A stretch of 64,000 nucleotides of DNA, taken from the IMG/VR virus record IMGVR_UViG_3300035183_000733, positions 276,496 to 340,495 of that record; one strand, given 5' to 3'. This stretch comes from a virus. The notes beneath the pieces are model-generated. The model was not told the DNA's origin. It did not search any database and saw only the letters and a list, made by a program, of their open reading frames with translations. Position numbers and translations under genes: made by a program. Below, one piece after another: positions 40,253-47,576 of this stretch. Each line of letters opens with the position of its first letter. Positions within the stretch are counted from its first letter, which is position 1.

Positions 40253-40638
40253 GAATAGAAATTAACCTTATAGACATGAAGAACGCTCAAGGACAAATTG
40301 ACAGGAAAGGCAGGAACACAATGAACATGAAGAGACTACGCGAGCTGAAGGATCAGTTCGTGACAGAGAATTACGGCAATGACAGCATGACGAGCGATGT
40401 GGTGGCGGTGGCGGCCATAGACAAGTTCTTTAATTTCGTGAAGGCAAAGGAGAAGGAATGTAGGGCCAACGATTTCAAGCCGGACCCGTCCCCAATGATC
40501 GGAACCAACCCGTTCCGCAAGGACGCTGTTAGCGACGGTGACCACCTTTTTATACCCCCGACGGAAACGGACCGTGGTTCCATGGACGAACGTTTTAACC
40601 GCCTGCTCAACTACAGGGTTGAGACCTCGGTGGAATAA
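40249..40638 (+). CDS. Hypothetical protein, 129 aa
   Basis: ATG 40249 overlaps the previous stop; ATG 40321 is an alternative that would remove a first part resembling the AT-rich island. The rest has normal phage composition: a helical part (DVVAVAAIDKFFNFVKAKEKE) and a polar tail. Unknown function. Confidence 0.5.
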   Translation: MRIEINLIDMKNAQGQIDRKGRNTMNMKRLRELKDQFVTENYGNDSMTSDVVAVAAIDKFFNFVKAKEKECRANDFKPDPSPMIGTNPFRKDAVSDGDHLFIPPTETDRGSMDERFNRLLNYRVETSVE

Positions 40639-40661
40639 ATATCCAGATAAATAGATTAAGA

Positions 40662-40742
40662 GGTGACCGAAGGGGAGCATGCTTCCCTGGCAAATATCCG
40701 AGCGCGTCCTCGCCTTAAGTCCGTAAATAGGGGCTGGTCACC
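40662..40742 (+). other. Structured spacer with 7-bp terminal stem
   Basis: GGTGACC pairs with GGTCACC at 40736-40742 and encloses a GGGAG/CTTCCC-type hairpin. About 80 bases, directly before a tRNA, like the elements at 37-38 kb. Confidence 0.3.
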
Positions 40743-40747
40743 AACTT

Positions 40748-40820
40748 GCCGATGTAGTTCAGCTGGTAGAACGTCGGTATCGTAAACCGAAAGTCGCAGG
40801 TTCGAATCCTGTCATCGGCT
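40748..40820 (+). tRNA. tRNA-Thr (anticodon CGT)
   Basis: Acceptor GCCGATG / CATCGGC, anticodon stem TCGGT/ACCGA with loop ATCGTAA, T arm GCAGGTTCGAATCCTGT; CCA encoded directly after. Confidence 0.87.
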
Positions 40821-40837
40821 CCAAAAATTATTACGGT

Positions 40838-40963
40838 ATGGAGTTCAAGGAGCTGGAGATAATAAAGATTGAGACGGAGGATCGGTTCTTCGTCACCGAC
40901 CAGGGTGAGCTCGGTATAGAAATGCAGATAACAGTGCTGCCGAGTGGCAGCGTGATTGAATAA
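40838..40963 (+). CDS. Small hypothetical protein, 41 aa
   Basis: A compact acidic ORF (KELEIIKIETEDRFFVTDQGELG) after a tRNA. It may be one small beta domain. No function assigned. Confidence 0.4.
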   Translation: MEFKELEIIKIETEDRFFVTDQGELGIEMQITVLPSGSVIE

Positions 40964-40978
40964 CAAAAACAAAAAGCC

Positions 40979-41570
40979 ATGAAAAAAGAATCGGTAGTTC
41001 TTGAGATACGTGCGGCGGCCGGTAGAGATGATGCAAAACTTCTTGTAGAAGAAATGACGTCTATTTATCGCAAAGCCGCCATCTGGCTCTCACCGTTGGA
41101 CTCGAATACCCCCTACGGAGAAGAGAGGCAGGGTCCAGACGAGCATCGTCACGGTGGCAGTCATGGACGATAAACCACAACAAAACTTCGTGCTAAACCG
41201 CAACGACGTCGACCGCAAGTACTGCAGGTCTGGCGGCAAGGGCGGGCAAAAGGTGAACAAGGTCGAGACTTGCGTCGTGCTCACGCATATTCCGTCCAGC
41301 ATGCAGGTCAGGTCGGAGGAGCACAGGACGCGCGAGAAGAACGAGGCCGCGGCCTGGGAACGCCTGGAGGACAAGCTGCGGGCCATCCACGACAACGGGG
41401 AGGGCCGCAAGATCCAGGGCATCCGCAACTCGCAGATAGGCACCGGAGAGCGCAACGACAAGCGCAGGACCTACCGGGACCAGGACGGCTACGTCATCGA
41501 CCACGTCACAGGGAAACGGATTACGATGAAGGACCTGTATAAGGGGAACATCGGAGGTCTCCACGTGTAA
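40979..41570 (+). pseudogene. Class I peptide chain release factor (RF1/RF2-like), internally deleted
   Basis: The N-terminal frame reads VVLEIRAAAGRDDAKLLVEEMTSIYRKAA, typical of the start of phage release factors. After SPLDSNTPYGEERQ the frame breaks, and the next frame reads GRVQTSIVTVAVMDD, then RSGGKGGQKVNKVET with the catalytic GGQ, and HIPSSMQVRSEEHRTREKNE to the end at 41568. About 35-45 residues normally present between YxKAA and the HR.SPxD/RRHTS region are missing, plus a one-base shift. The C-terminal 138 residues are intact and could act alone as a GGQ ribosome-rescue-type factor. Confidence 0.7.
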
Positions 41571-41577
41571 AAGTATT

Positions 41578-41844
41578 ATGGATATAGAGATGGTTTACAT
41601 ACAGCACTGCGACCTGCCGGAGTGCGCGCTCGGGACTGCCGAGTGGGACTGCCCGAGTTGTGGAGGACACAACATCGAGTACGACGATTTCTTTTACGAG
41701 GAGTACGAAAAGGAACACAAGGGTGAGCTTTGCTGCGATTGGTGCCGGGCAGAATTTGAAGTTGAGAAAAAAGAATACGGTATTTACAATATTAAAAAGG
41801 AGGTAAACAATGAGCAATTGGAAAGTAATAAAGACAAAGATTGA
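41578..41844 (+). CDS. Zinc-ribbon protein, 88 aa
   Basis: Two CxxC pairs, CPSCG near residue 30 and CCDWC near 57, make a zinc ribbon flanked by acidic stretches. Possibly nucleic-acid or protein binding. It overlaps the RNA ligase gene by 35 bases. Confidence 0.6.
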   Translation: MDIEMVYIQHCDLPECALGTAEWDCPSCGGHNIEYDDFFYEEYEKEHKGELCCDWCRAEFEVEKKEYGIYNIKKEVNNEQLESNKDKD

Positions 41845-42889
41845 GGTGTTCGATCACCCGGATGCGGCGAAACTGCAAATCGGAAAGATTGGCACATACC
41901 AGGTAGTTGTGCAGAAGGGACTGTACAACGGTGGTGAGGACGTGGTATTCGCTCCCGAGAAGTCCATCCTGAACGGTGAGCTTGAGAAGGAGTACAAGAA
42001 CTACCTGCACGGTCCTGATAAGAACAGGGTTGGTTCTATTCGTTTGAGAGGTGAGCTATCTTGTGGTATCATCATACCTAACGAGCTTGTGTTCGCGCAG
42101 TGCGGTAAGCACATAAGCGAGCTGCCTAACGACGAGGACCTGTCGGAGATTCTTGGTATAACCAAGTACGTGCCGAGGGTTCCTTCCGAGATGGAGGGCG
42201 TGGCGGTTCCTATCGAGTACGACAACTTCTCGATAAAGCACGACGTCGAACAGTTCGGTGTTTACGCTGCTGACTTCGTGGACGGGGAGCGTGTCGTGAT
42301 AACGGAGAAGCTGCACGGGTCGCAGCTCGTGGCATACATCTCTGTGCACAACGACAACCAGGTTAAGGCAAAGTGGGTGTCTACCAAGAACTACAACGCC
42401 GAGGGCTTGTGCCTTGTGGAGAGCGATACCAACTTCTACTGGATGGCGGTTAACGATATAGGGTTATTCTCCAACATACTGGACTTGCTGCCCAATCTGT
42501 CCGCCCTCGCCGGGCTCAGCTCCGGCGATGAGATGGTGGTGCAGGTGTTCGGTGAGGGTATTCCTTGTCAGGCCATGAAGTATGGTTTCGTCAACCCGAC
42601 TATGAAGATATTCGGTGTGACGATAAACGGAAAGACATATCCTTACGATCAGCTTCCGGAGTACTTCAGAAAGAATTGGGTTCCTGTTCTGTACGACGGA
42701 CCTTACGAGAACGTGCCGGAGCTCAAGAAGCTTGCGCTCGGTAACGAGAAGGTGTCCGGCCAGGAGCTGCACATTAAGGAGGGCATTGTAATAACTCCTT
42801 ACGAGGTGCGCAGGGCCAAGGACGGGACATGGCTGAAAGTTAAGGTGATTAACCCGAAATACAAGGAGACAGGCGAAGAATTTTCGTAA
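41810..42889 (+). CDS. RNA ligase with N-terminal OB domain (Rnl5/DraRnl-like)
   Basis: Residues ~8-110 form an EMAP/tRNA-binding-like OB fold (EVFDHPDAAKLQIGKIGTYQVVVQKGLY). The ligase core begins with motif I ITEKLHGSQLV (Lys nucleophile near 167), with motif III-like QVFGEGIPCQ, motif IV KEGIVITP and motif V WLKVKVINPKYKE. N-terminal OB plus ligase is the architecture of Deinococcus RNA ligase, which seals nicks in RNA. The length is 359 aa. It probably repairs tRNAs together with the other RNA enzymes in the window. Confidence 0.85.
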   Translation: MSNWKVIKTKIEVFDHPDAAKLQIGKIGTYQVVVQKGLYNGGEDVVFAPEKSILNGELEKEYKNYLHGPDKNRVGSIRLRGELSCGIIIPNELVFAQCGKHISELPNDEDLSEILGITKYVPRVPSEMEGVAVPIEYDNFSIKHDVEQFGVYAADFVDGERVVITEKLHGSQLVAYISVHNDNQVKAKWVSTKNYNAEGLCLVESDTNFYWMAVNDIGLFSNILDLLPNLSALAGLSSGDEMVVQVFGEGIPCQAMKYGFVNPTMKIFGVTINGKTYPYDQLPEYFRKNWVPVLYDGPYENVPELKKLALGNEKVSGQELHIKEGIVITPYEVRRAKDGTWLKVKVINPKYKETGEEFS

Positions 42890-42913
42890 ATCTACAAGGA
42901 TTTAAGTGTACGT

Positions 42914-43225
42914 ATGTGTAAAGTAATAAATATAAAAGATAAAGGTGACGAATCAAATTTTGTGTATATCGGGAGACCTACAAAATTTGGCAACCCGTAT
43001 TCGCACAGGGAGGGAACGCTCGCCGAGTTCAGGGTTGCGTCAAGGAAGGAAGCGCTCGAGAAGTACGAGAAGTACCTATTATCGAATCCCTCGCTGATGG
43101 AATCCCTGCACGAACTGAAGGGAAAGACCCTGGTGTGCTGGTGCAAACCCAAGGCTTGTCATGGGGATATTTTAAAAAAATACGTGGATAAACTCGAAAA
43201 AGGTTTACCTGCGACGTTGTTCTAA
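42914..43225 (+). CDS. DUF4326 family protein
   Basis: The family pattern is complete: YIGRPTKFGNPYS, EALEKYEKYLL, then LKGKTLVCWCKPKACHGDIL, with the CWC and CHG residues. The length is 103 aa. DUF4326 proteins are common in phages; biochemical function is not established. It follows the RNA ligase by 24 bases. Confidence 0.8.
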   Translation: MCKVINIKDKGDESNFVYIGRPTKFGNPYSHREGTLAEFRVASRKEALEKYEKYLLSNPSLMESLHELKGKTLVCWCKPKACHGDILKKYVDKLEKGLPATLF

Positions 43226-43238
43226 AGATAAATAGATT

Positions 43239-43412
43239 ATGAACTTTGAACCTGAATACAGGATGGAATCGTTGACGAAAAAACAATATGAGCGCGCTAT
43301 CAAATCAAAGTGGCGTAGACTGCGTTTTTGCGCGCGACTTCGTATTGCGTATCGCTCACTGGGGGCGGCGCACGATCTATCGGTCACACCCGATAGGAAT
43401 ATAAGAGGGTAG
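43239..43412 (+). CDS. Small basic protein, 57 aa
   Basis: Arg/Lys-rich (KKQYERAIKSKWRRLRFCARLRIAYRS). A nucleic-acid-binding role is plausible from charge alone. The start ATG 43239 is 13 bases after the DUF4326 stop. Confidence 0.45.
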   Translation: MNFEPEYRMESLTKKQYERAIKSKWRRLRFCARLRIAYRSLGAAHDLSVTPDRNIRG

Positions 43413-43452
43413 GAGAGACCCTCGAATTTCTCTCCAAAACAAGCATAGGAAT

Positions 43453-43968
43453 ATGAAAGTGTTTAAGAAGTTTGGAGAGGAGCAAGTGCCGGATCTGGCA
43501 GCATACGTCAAGGACTACGTATCTCTCCACAAGGATGTAACAATAATGGTAGGCTGTGACGCGGCCGATTCTGGATGGTACCTGAGGTACTGTACTGTCG
43601 TTCTATTGCGCCACGAGGGCAAGGGAGCGCACTTTTTGTTTTACAAGGATTCGGTCAAGAAGAGTTCGCCTAAGAAGCTGCAGACTCCAGACGAGATATT
43701 CATGAAGATCTGGGGCGAGGTGGAGCGTATATTTGAAGTGGCCGAGTACCTCGAGACAGAGCTGACGAAGTCTGGCGTGTACGAGTATGCACGTAAGCCG
43801 GGGTACAAGTTGGTCGAAACCCACGTCGACATCAACCCGGACCCGCACGAGGGCTCGCACCTGGTGTACAACGCCGCCACTGGATTCTTCTCCGGTTCGG
43901 GTTACATCGTCAAGGCCAAGCCTTGGGCATGGGCCTCGACTTGCGCAGCTGACATGCTGCTCAGGTAG
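43453..43968 (+). CDS. YkuK-like RNase H-fold protein (DUF458)
   Basis: TIMVGCDAADSGWYLRYCTVVLLRHEGKGAHFLFYKDS near residues 30-70, VETHVDINPDPHEGSHLVYNAATGFF near 120-148, and KAKPWAWASTCAADM at the end match the Bacillus YkuK family (RNase H-like fold with conserved Asp residues). Substrate unknown. The length of 171 aa is typical. A terminator follows. Confidence 0.78.
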   Translation: MKVFKKFGEEQVPDLAAYVKDYVSLHKDVTIMVGCDAADSGWYLRYCTVVLLRHEGKGAHFLFYKDSVKKSSPKKLQTPDEIFMKIWGEVERIFEVAEYLETELTKSGVYEYARKPGYKLVETHVDINPDPHEGSHLVYNAATGFFSGSGYIVKAKPWAWASTCAADMLLR

Positions 43969-44012
43969 GATATATGCCTCCATGCTTAGGTCATGCATAA
44001 ATCGACCGGCAG

Positions 44013-44037
44013 CCCCCGCACTATCGCGGGGTTTTTA
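44013..44037 (+). terminator. Terminator after the YkuK-like gene
   Basis: CCCCCGC / GCGGGG stem with a short ACTATC loop followed by TTTTTATTTT. Confidence 0.78.
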
Positions 44038-44047
44038 TTTTCAGAAT

Positions 44048-44215
44048 ATGGAGTTCTACTGCGATAACAAGAGACACCTGGTGTTGTCGTACAGCATAGA
44101 GAACCTTCACAAGATGGCTGAGGATCTCAATATAAAGCGCTGCTGGTTCCACAAGCAGATAGCCCATATAATAGGACACTATTGCCTGAGAAATGTTGGA
44201 AATTTCTTCGGGTAG
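44048..44215 (+). CDS. DUF4031 family small protein, 55 aa
   Basis: NKRHLVLSYSIENLHKMAEDLNIKRCWFH matches the DUF4031 core (HLv..s...LH.MAe.lgi...wFH). The usual C-terminal Asp/His motif (HYD) is shortened to HYCLRN. Start at ATG 44048, the first after the terminator. Confidence 0.6.
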   Translation: MEFYCDNKRHLVLSYSIENLHKMAEDLNIKRCWFHKQIAHIIGHYCLRNVGNFFG

Positions 44216-44241
44216 TTGTATTATAGTTCCCAGGAAGTTGC

Positions 44242-44249
44242 TATCTTTG
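44242..44249 (+). promoter_or_regulatory. Bacteroidetes-type -7 box TATCTTTG
   Basis: An exact TAnnTTTG match, with a TTGT about 22 bases upstream as a possible -33 box, 29 bases before ATG 44279. Confidence 0.65.
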
Positions 44250-44278
44250 TTATGTTAATCAATTAAAACAATTAAAAC

Positions 44279-45160
44279 ATGACAAGAACAATGGAAATAG
44301 CGTTGACACCAGCGCACGAAAAAGTAGTCGGCAAATTAGCAGCCAACGAGCCTTACAATAAGAAGGCAATCCTCGACAGAACAGCGATGATCTCTGTTAA
44401 GAAGGAAGGCGGAGTAATCGTTACCCGCGACAAGGGCAACATCGTATCTAAGTTCCGCCCGAGCAAGATCTACGAAATCGTAGACTTCAATGATGCGGTA
44501 AAAACTTTGCTGTCGGTTATTGACGGCATATTCAACCCTGAGTTCTACAACATCACGGTTAAAGCCGGGTACCAGGAGCTTAAGCTTCGCGGCAAGTCGC
44601 ACAAGATCAACGGGGACGTGTTCCACGAGATGGTGTGGTTGACAAACAGCACCGACGGTACAAAGCGTCTTTCAATCCGTTATGGATTGATGCGCCAGTG
44701 GTGCTCTAACGGTGCGGTGATGACTTACAAGGGATCATCGTTCCGGGTGAAACACCTGACGACTAATAACGTTAACGAGGAATTGAAGGCGTTCATGCTG
44801 CAATTGCCTAAGCTTGACGTTACAAAAACAATCAAGCGCTTAAAAAGCATTGGTGGCAAAACCATCACGGTGCGCGAGTTGTCCGACTCGTTGGTAAACA
44901 AAATCGGCAAGAAGGGCAACGATACCATTTGGAAGTTGCTTGTCGACAAGATGGCCTCTTCGAAGACCGACAGAATCGGCACCAAGGAGGACGCGCTCAT
45001 CACAGGCATCAAAGTACCTTTCAATGAAATGACCAAAGAAACGCTGGACACTCCATTGGACAGCTGGAAGGTATTCAACTGCTACACCGAGCTTTGGAGA
45101 AGCTTGGACGCAGGGGAGATCGAGCGCGAGACCAACAAGATCCTTGAAATCCTTAACTAA
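44279..45160 (+). CDS. DUF932-like protein, 293 aa
   Basis: The central part (HEMVWLTNSTDGTKRLSIRYGLMRQWCSNGAVM, FRVKHLT) follows the phage/plasmid DUF932 pattern of a beta-rich domain with a conserved W/C segment. The C-terminal half is helical. Codon use is strongly biased to Lys AAG and smooth, and the gene has its own host-type promoter and terminator, like the 22864 gene. It is probably an early, well-expressed protein of unknown function. Confidence 0.6.
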   Translation: MTRTMEIALTPAHEKVVGKLAANEPYNKKAILDRTAMISVKKEGGVIVTRDKGNIVSKFRPSKIYEIVDFNDAVKTLLSVIDGIFNPEFYNITVKAGYQELKLRGKSHKINGDVFHEMVWLTNSTDGTKRLSIRYGLMRQWCSNGAVMTYKGSSFRVKHLTTNNVNEELKAFMLQLPKLDVTKTIKRLKSIGGKTITVRELSDSLVNKIGKKGNDTIWKLLVDKMASSKTDRIGTKEDALITGIKVPFNEMTKETLDTPLDSWKVFNCYTELWRSLDAGEIERETNKILEILN

Positions 45161-45168
45161 GTAATAAC

Positions 45169-45198
45169 GGAGGGGGTGGAAGTCCCCCTCCATTTTTA
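45169..45198 (+). terminator. Terminator after the DUF932-like gene
   Basis: GGAGGGGG / CCCCCTCC stem with a short loop followed by ATTTTTAA. Confidence 0.85.
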
Positions 45199-45206
45199 AT
45201 ACGCCA

Positions 45207-45392
45207 ATGAAAAAACAAACCATAGGAGAGCCAAGGCCGACCTCCACAATGAAAGAACTATTTGTGACATCGACTTAAAGGTCACGGAAAGAGGTACTAA
45301 AGGGCGGCATCTACAAGATGGGCTCGAACATATTCAAGCTCTCCCATTGGAATGATACGCGCGAAAATGAGGCGTGGATGTCTCCATCATAA
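45207..45392 (+). pseudogene. Small ORF interrupted by an in-frame TAA
   Basis: One continuous frame reads KKQTIGEPRPTSTMKELFVTST, TAA (45276), then KEVLKGGIYKMGSNIFKLSHWND to TAA 45390. The part after the stop looks coding. No shift is needed, only loss of the stop. Unknown family. Confidence 0.35.
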
Positions 45393-45451
45393 AAATCATA
45401 AACGTACGTACGATAAATAGAAGTCCAGATGATCTGGGCTTTTTATTACCC

Positions 45452-45960
45452 CAGAGTCAAAGAACATCCAGGCCAGCATCATGATGGACCTGTACCTCAA
45501 GGGGTATTCGCCGATAGTAGCGAATTTCACGTGTCAGGGCTTGTCCGAGTGCGAAAGATAAGCAGGTCTGACTTCAGGAAGGATTTCGAGAAAGAACACA
45601 AGCACAAATTGCTACTGGCGCGCAAAGCCACAAAGACATACAGCAAATGTGTTCGCGGGAAGAAGACCGACGAAACAGAAACGTACGTGCTCATACCCAA
45701 CTACTTCACGTACCTCGTTCCAGAGGGCCTGGTCAAGGTAGAGGAGGTTCCTGAGTACGCAGGTCTGCTGTACGTCCTATCCGACTACAAGGGTTCTACT
45801 GGGCGAAGAAACCACCACCTAAGCTGCACGACAACCGGATGGACGATAAGATGCTGCGCGCGATAGCGCACAACCTCATGTGCAAGTTAATTTTCGGCAG
45901 CTCGTACCAGACCTATATCAATAAGAATAATAGCGTCATAGATGGATATATAAATAAAAC
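45452..45960 (+). pseudogene. PD-(D/E)XK nuclease-like gene (MmcB-type), broken
   Basis: Frame 1 gives MMDLYLKGYSPIVANFTCQGLSECE; after a shift, ISRSDFRKDFEKEHKHKLLLA continues, then PNYFTYLVPEGLVKVEEVPEYAGLLYV; a further shift gives DDKMLRAIAHNLMCKLIFG to the end. The SRSDF..D..K and YLVPEGL..VEEVPE..GLLYV blocks are typical of this nuclease family, but the part carrying the catalytic EVK strand before SRSDF is missing. An internal deletion plus indels is likely. Confidence 0.5.
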
Positions 45961-45962
45961 GG

Positions 45963-46146
45963 ATGATGACTTTCCAGATATTCTCAATGAACGAGGCACA
46001 GAGCTTCGCTCCGGAGGAGCTGAAAGACAAGATTCGAGGATCTGAAGGAACCCAAAGTATTCTTCGAGACGATCAAGAACATATTCTTGATATATCCTCT
46101 GATGAAACTTGTTAACATACTTGAAAATGCAAGGAACATATCATAA
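45963..46146 (+). pseudogene. Frameshifted small protein with leader-like start
   Basis: ATG 45963 reads MMTFQIFSMNEAQSFAPEELKDKI; after a shift near 46035 it continues EDLKEPKVFFETIKNIFLIYPLMKLVNIL to TAA 46144. The start resembles the leaders of other genes here. It overlaps the next gene by one base. Confidence 0.4.
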
Positions 46147-46640
46147 TGAGACAATATGGATGTGTTATGTTAAACGTCCCCTTGAGGGGATGGTCCGAGG
46201 TACTAATGCACGTAGATCAAGACGATGTTTACGATCCGGACGGTGACCATGGGCTTAGCTTATATCCTCACATAACAGTCCTATACGGCGTGCACCAAGT
46301 GGAGAATCCGCTCGACATGATGCTGTATCTGGATACTATATGCAGGCAGACAGAAATAGAGTTCTTGCCGGTCAGTTTGTTCGACTCGGACCCGAGGTTC
46401 GACGTGCTGAAGTTCGGCGTTAACTGTAAGGTTTTGCACACGTACCACGACAAGATAAAGAAGAAGTTCCCATGCACAATCGACCATGAGTATAATCCTC
46501 ACATGACGATAGCATATATAAATAAAGGCACAGGATGGAAGTACAGTAATCTTGCATTCAGTATGCCTAAAATTACTATAGATTTGATGCGGTTCACGAA
46601 TGCGGACGGTCACGAAACACTAATAAAATTGAAGCCATGA
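46146..46640 (+). CDS. 2H phosphoesterase family protein
   Basis: Two HxT motifs, YPHITVLYG near residues 41-49 and NPHMTIAYI near 117-125, are correctly spaced for a 2H phosphoesterase (LigT/CPDase fold), in a 164-aa protein. Members hydrolyse cyclic phosphates at RNA ends or cyclic oligonucleotides; T4 encodes such a protein as an anti-CBASS factor (Acb1). RNA end processing or defence-signal cleavage are both possible. It overlaps the small terminase gene by four bases. Confidence 0.75.
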   Translation: MRQYGCVMLNVPLRGWSEVLMHVDQDDVYDPDGDHGLSLYPHITVLYGVHQVENPLDMMLYLDTICRQTEIEFLPVSLFDSDPRFDVLKFGVNCKVLHTYHDKIKKKFPCTIDHEYNPHMTIAYINKGTGWKYSNLAFSMPKITIDLMRFTNADGHETLIKLKP

Positions 46641-47461
46641 GTAAAGAGAAAGATGTTCAGGAGAAGATCAAGGCGAACCTTGAGGCCATCATGAACAACA
46701 TGGGGGTCAACACCACGCCCAAGTCGCCGGCGAATGCCAACCCGAACTCGGTCGCGGTCAAGCAGGTCAAGGGTATGGACCTTGACGGAGATCCGGACGG
46801 TACGCTCGACAAGATTGACCACCCGAACTCCGAGCCCATGAACATACATGCCGAGCGCGTGCAGCTGGAGAAGGAGGCTAAGAAGGTGCTCAACTCGGTC
46901 ATGAAGTTCTACGTTGACCAGAAGTACATAAAGAAGAACGACTACGTTCTCGCCAAGAAGAAGATAGACGAGATGGCGCTGTCGTCGATAATGTTCTCCC
47001 TGAAGTTCACGCAGCTGGCCATGATAAAGCTGCTCGAGGACATAGACATGGGCAACACGCACCCGAGAAATTTCGAGGCGCTCGCCACGCTCAACAATCA
47101 GTTGATGTCGACAATCAAGCACCAGGCCGCATACATGGTAACTCTCGAGGAGGGTTACAAGAAGCAGCAGCACGACAATACTGTGGTTGAGGAGATGCGC
47201 AATGCCAAACCACAGGAGGAAACTATAGACAAGCTTGACGGACCGGTGAAGGTAAGGGGCACGAAGAACCTCATGGAGACCATACAGACCAAGCTTATCG
47301 AGGACGCCAAGTTCGAATACAAGAAGGAGGAGAAACCGCGCCTGACCGATCCTGGAGCAAGGCCAGTCAACCCTCTGGCTGACGTAACACCGAAGGACAA
47401 GGACGCAAATAAGAACGAAGACGAGGACCACTTTGATTTAGATGATGAATACTTCGGATAA
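46637..47461 (+). CDS. 16: Small terminase subunit (T4 gp16-like)
   Basis: The central helical region LKFTQLAMIKLLEDIDMGNTHPRNFEALATLNNQLMSTIKHQ parallels T4 gp16 (MLMDAAKIFLETA...SPRHMEVFATLMGQM). The N-terminus has an NSxPxNIxAE-like extension and the C-terminus is an acidic tail. It is 274 aa against 164 in T4, with long extensions. It would recognise DNA and regulate packaging by the large terminase encoded 1.7-2.7 kb downstream. Confidence 0.7.
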   Translation: MSKEKDVQEKIKANLEAIMNNMGVNTTPKSPANANPNSVAVKQVKGMDLDGDPDGTLDKIDHPNSEPMNIHAERVQLEKEAKKVLNSVMKFYVDQKYIKKNDYVLAKKKIDEMALSSIMFSLKFTQLAMIKLLEDIDMGNTHPRNFEALATLNNQLMSTIKHQAAYMVTLEEGYKKQQHDNTVVEEMRNAKPQEETIDKLDGPVKVRGTKNLMETIQTKLIEDAKFEYKKEEKPRLTDPGARPVNPLADVTPKDKDANKNEDEDHFDLDDEYFG

Positions 47462-47576
47462 AATACCTTGCGAAGTGCGGAACCACCGTGCATGTCGGGA
47501 TCGCCTTCCAGAGCCACGGAGACGATGCCATGCACTTGTGCCTGAGATGTCTATATGTAATTACTGTAAAAAATGA
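47442..47576 (+). pseudogene. Small zinc-ribbon ORF, probably frameshifted
   Basis: ATG 47442 reads MMNTSDKIPCEV, while the next frame reads KCGTTVHVGIAFQSHGDD and MHLCLRCLYV. A CxxCG...CLRC zinc ribbon would be restored by one indel near 47480. It overlaps both neighbours (ATGA at its end). Confidence 0.4.
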
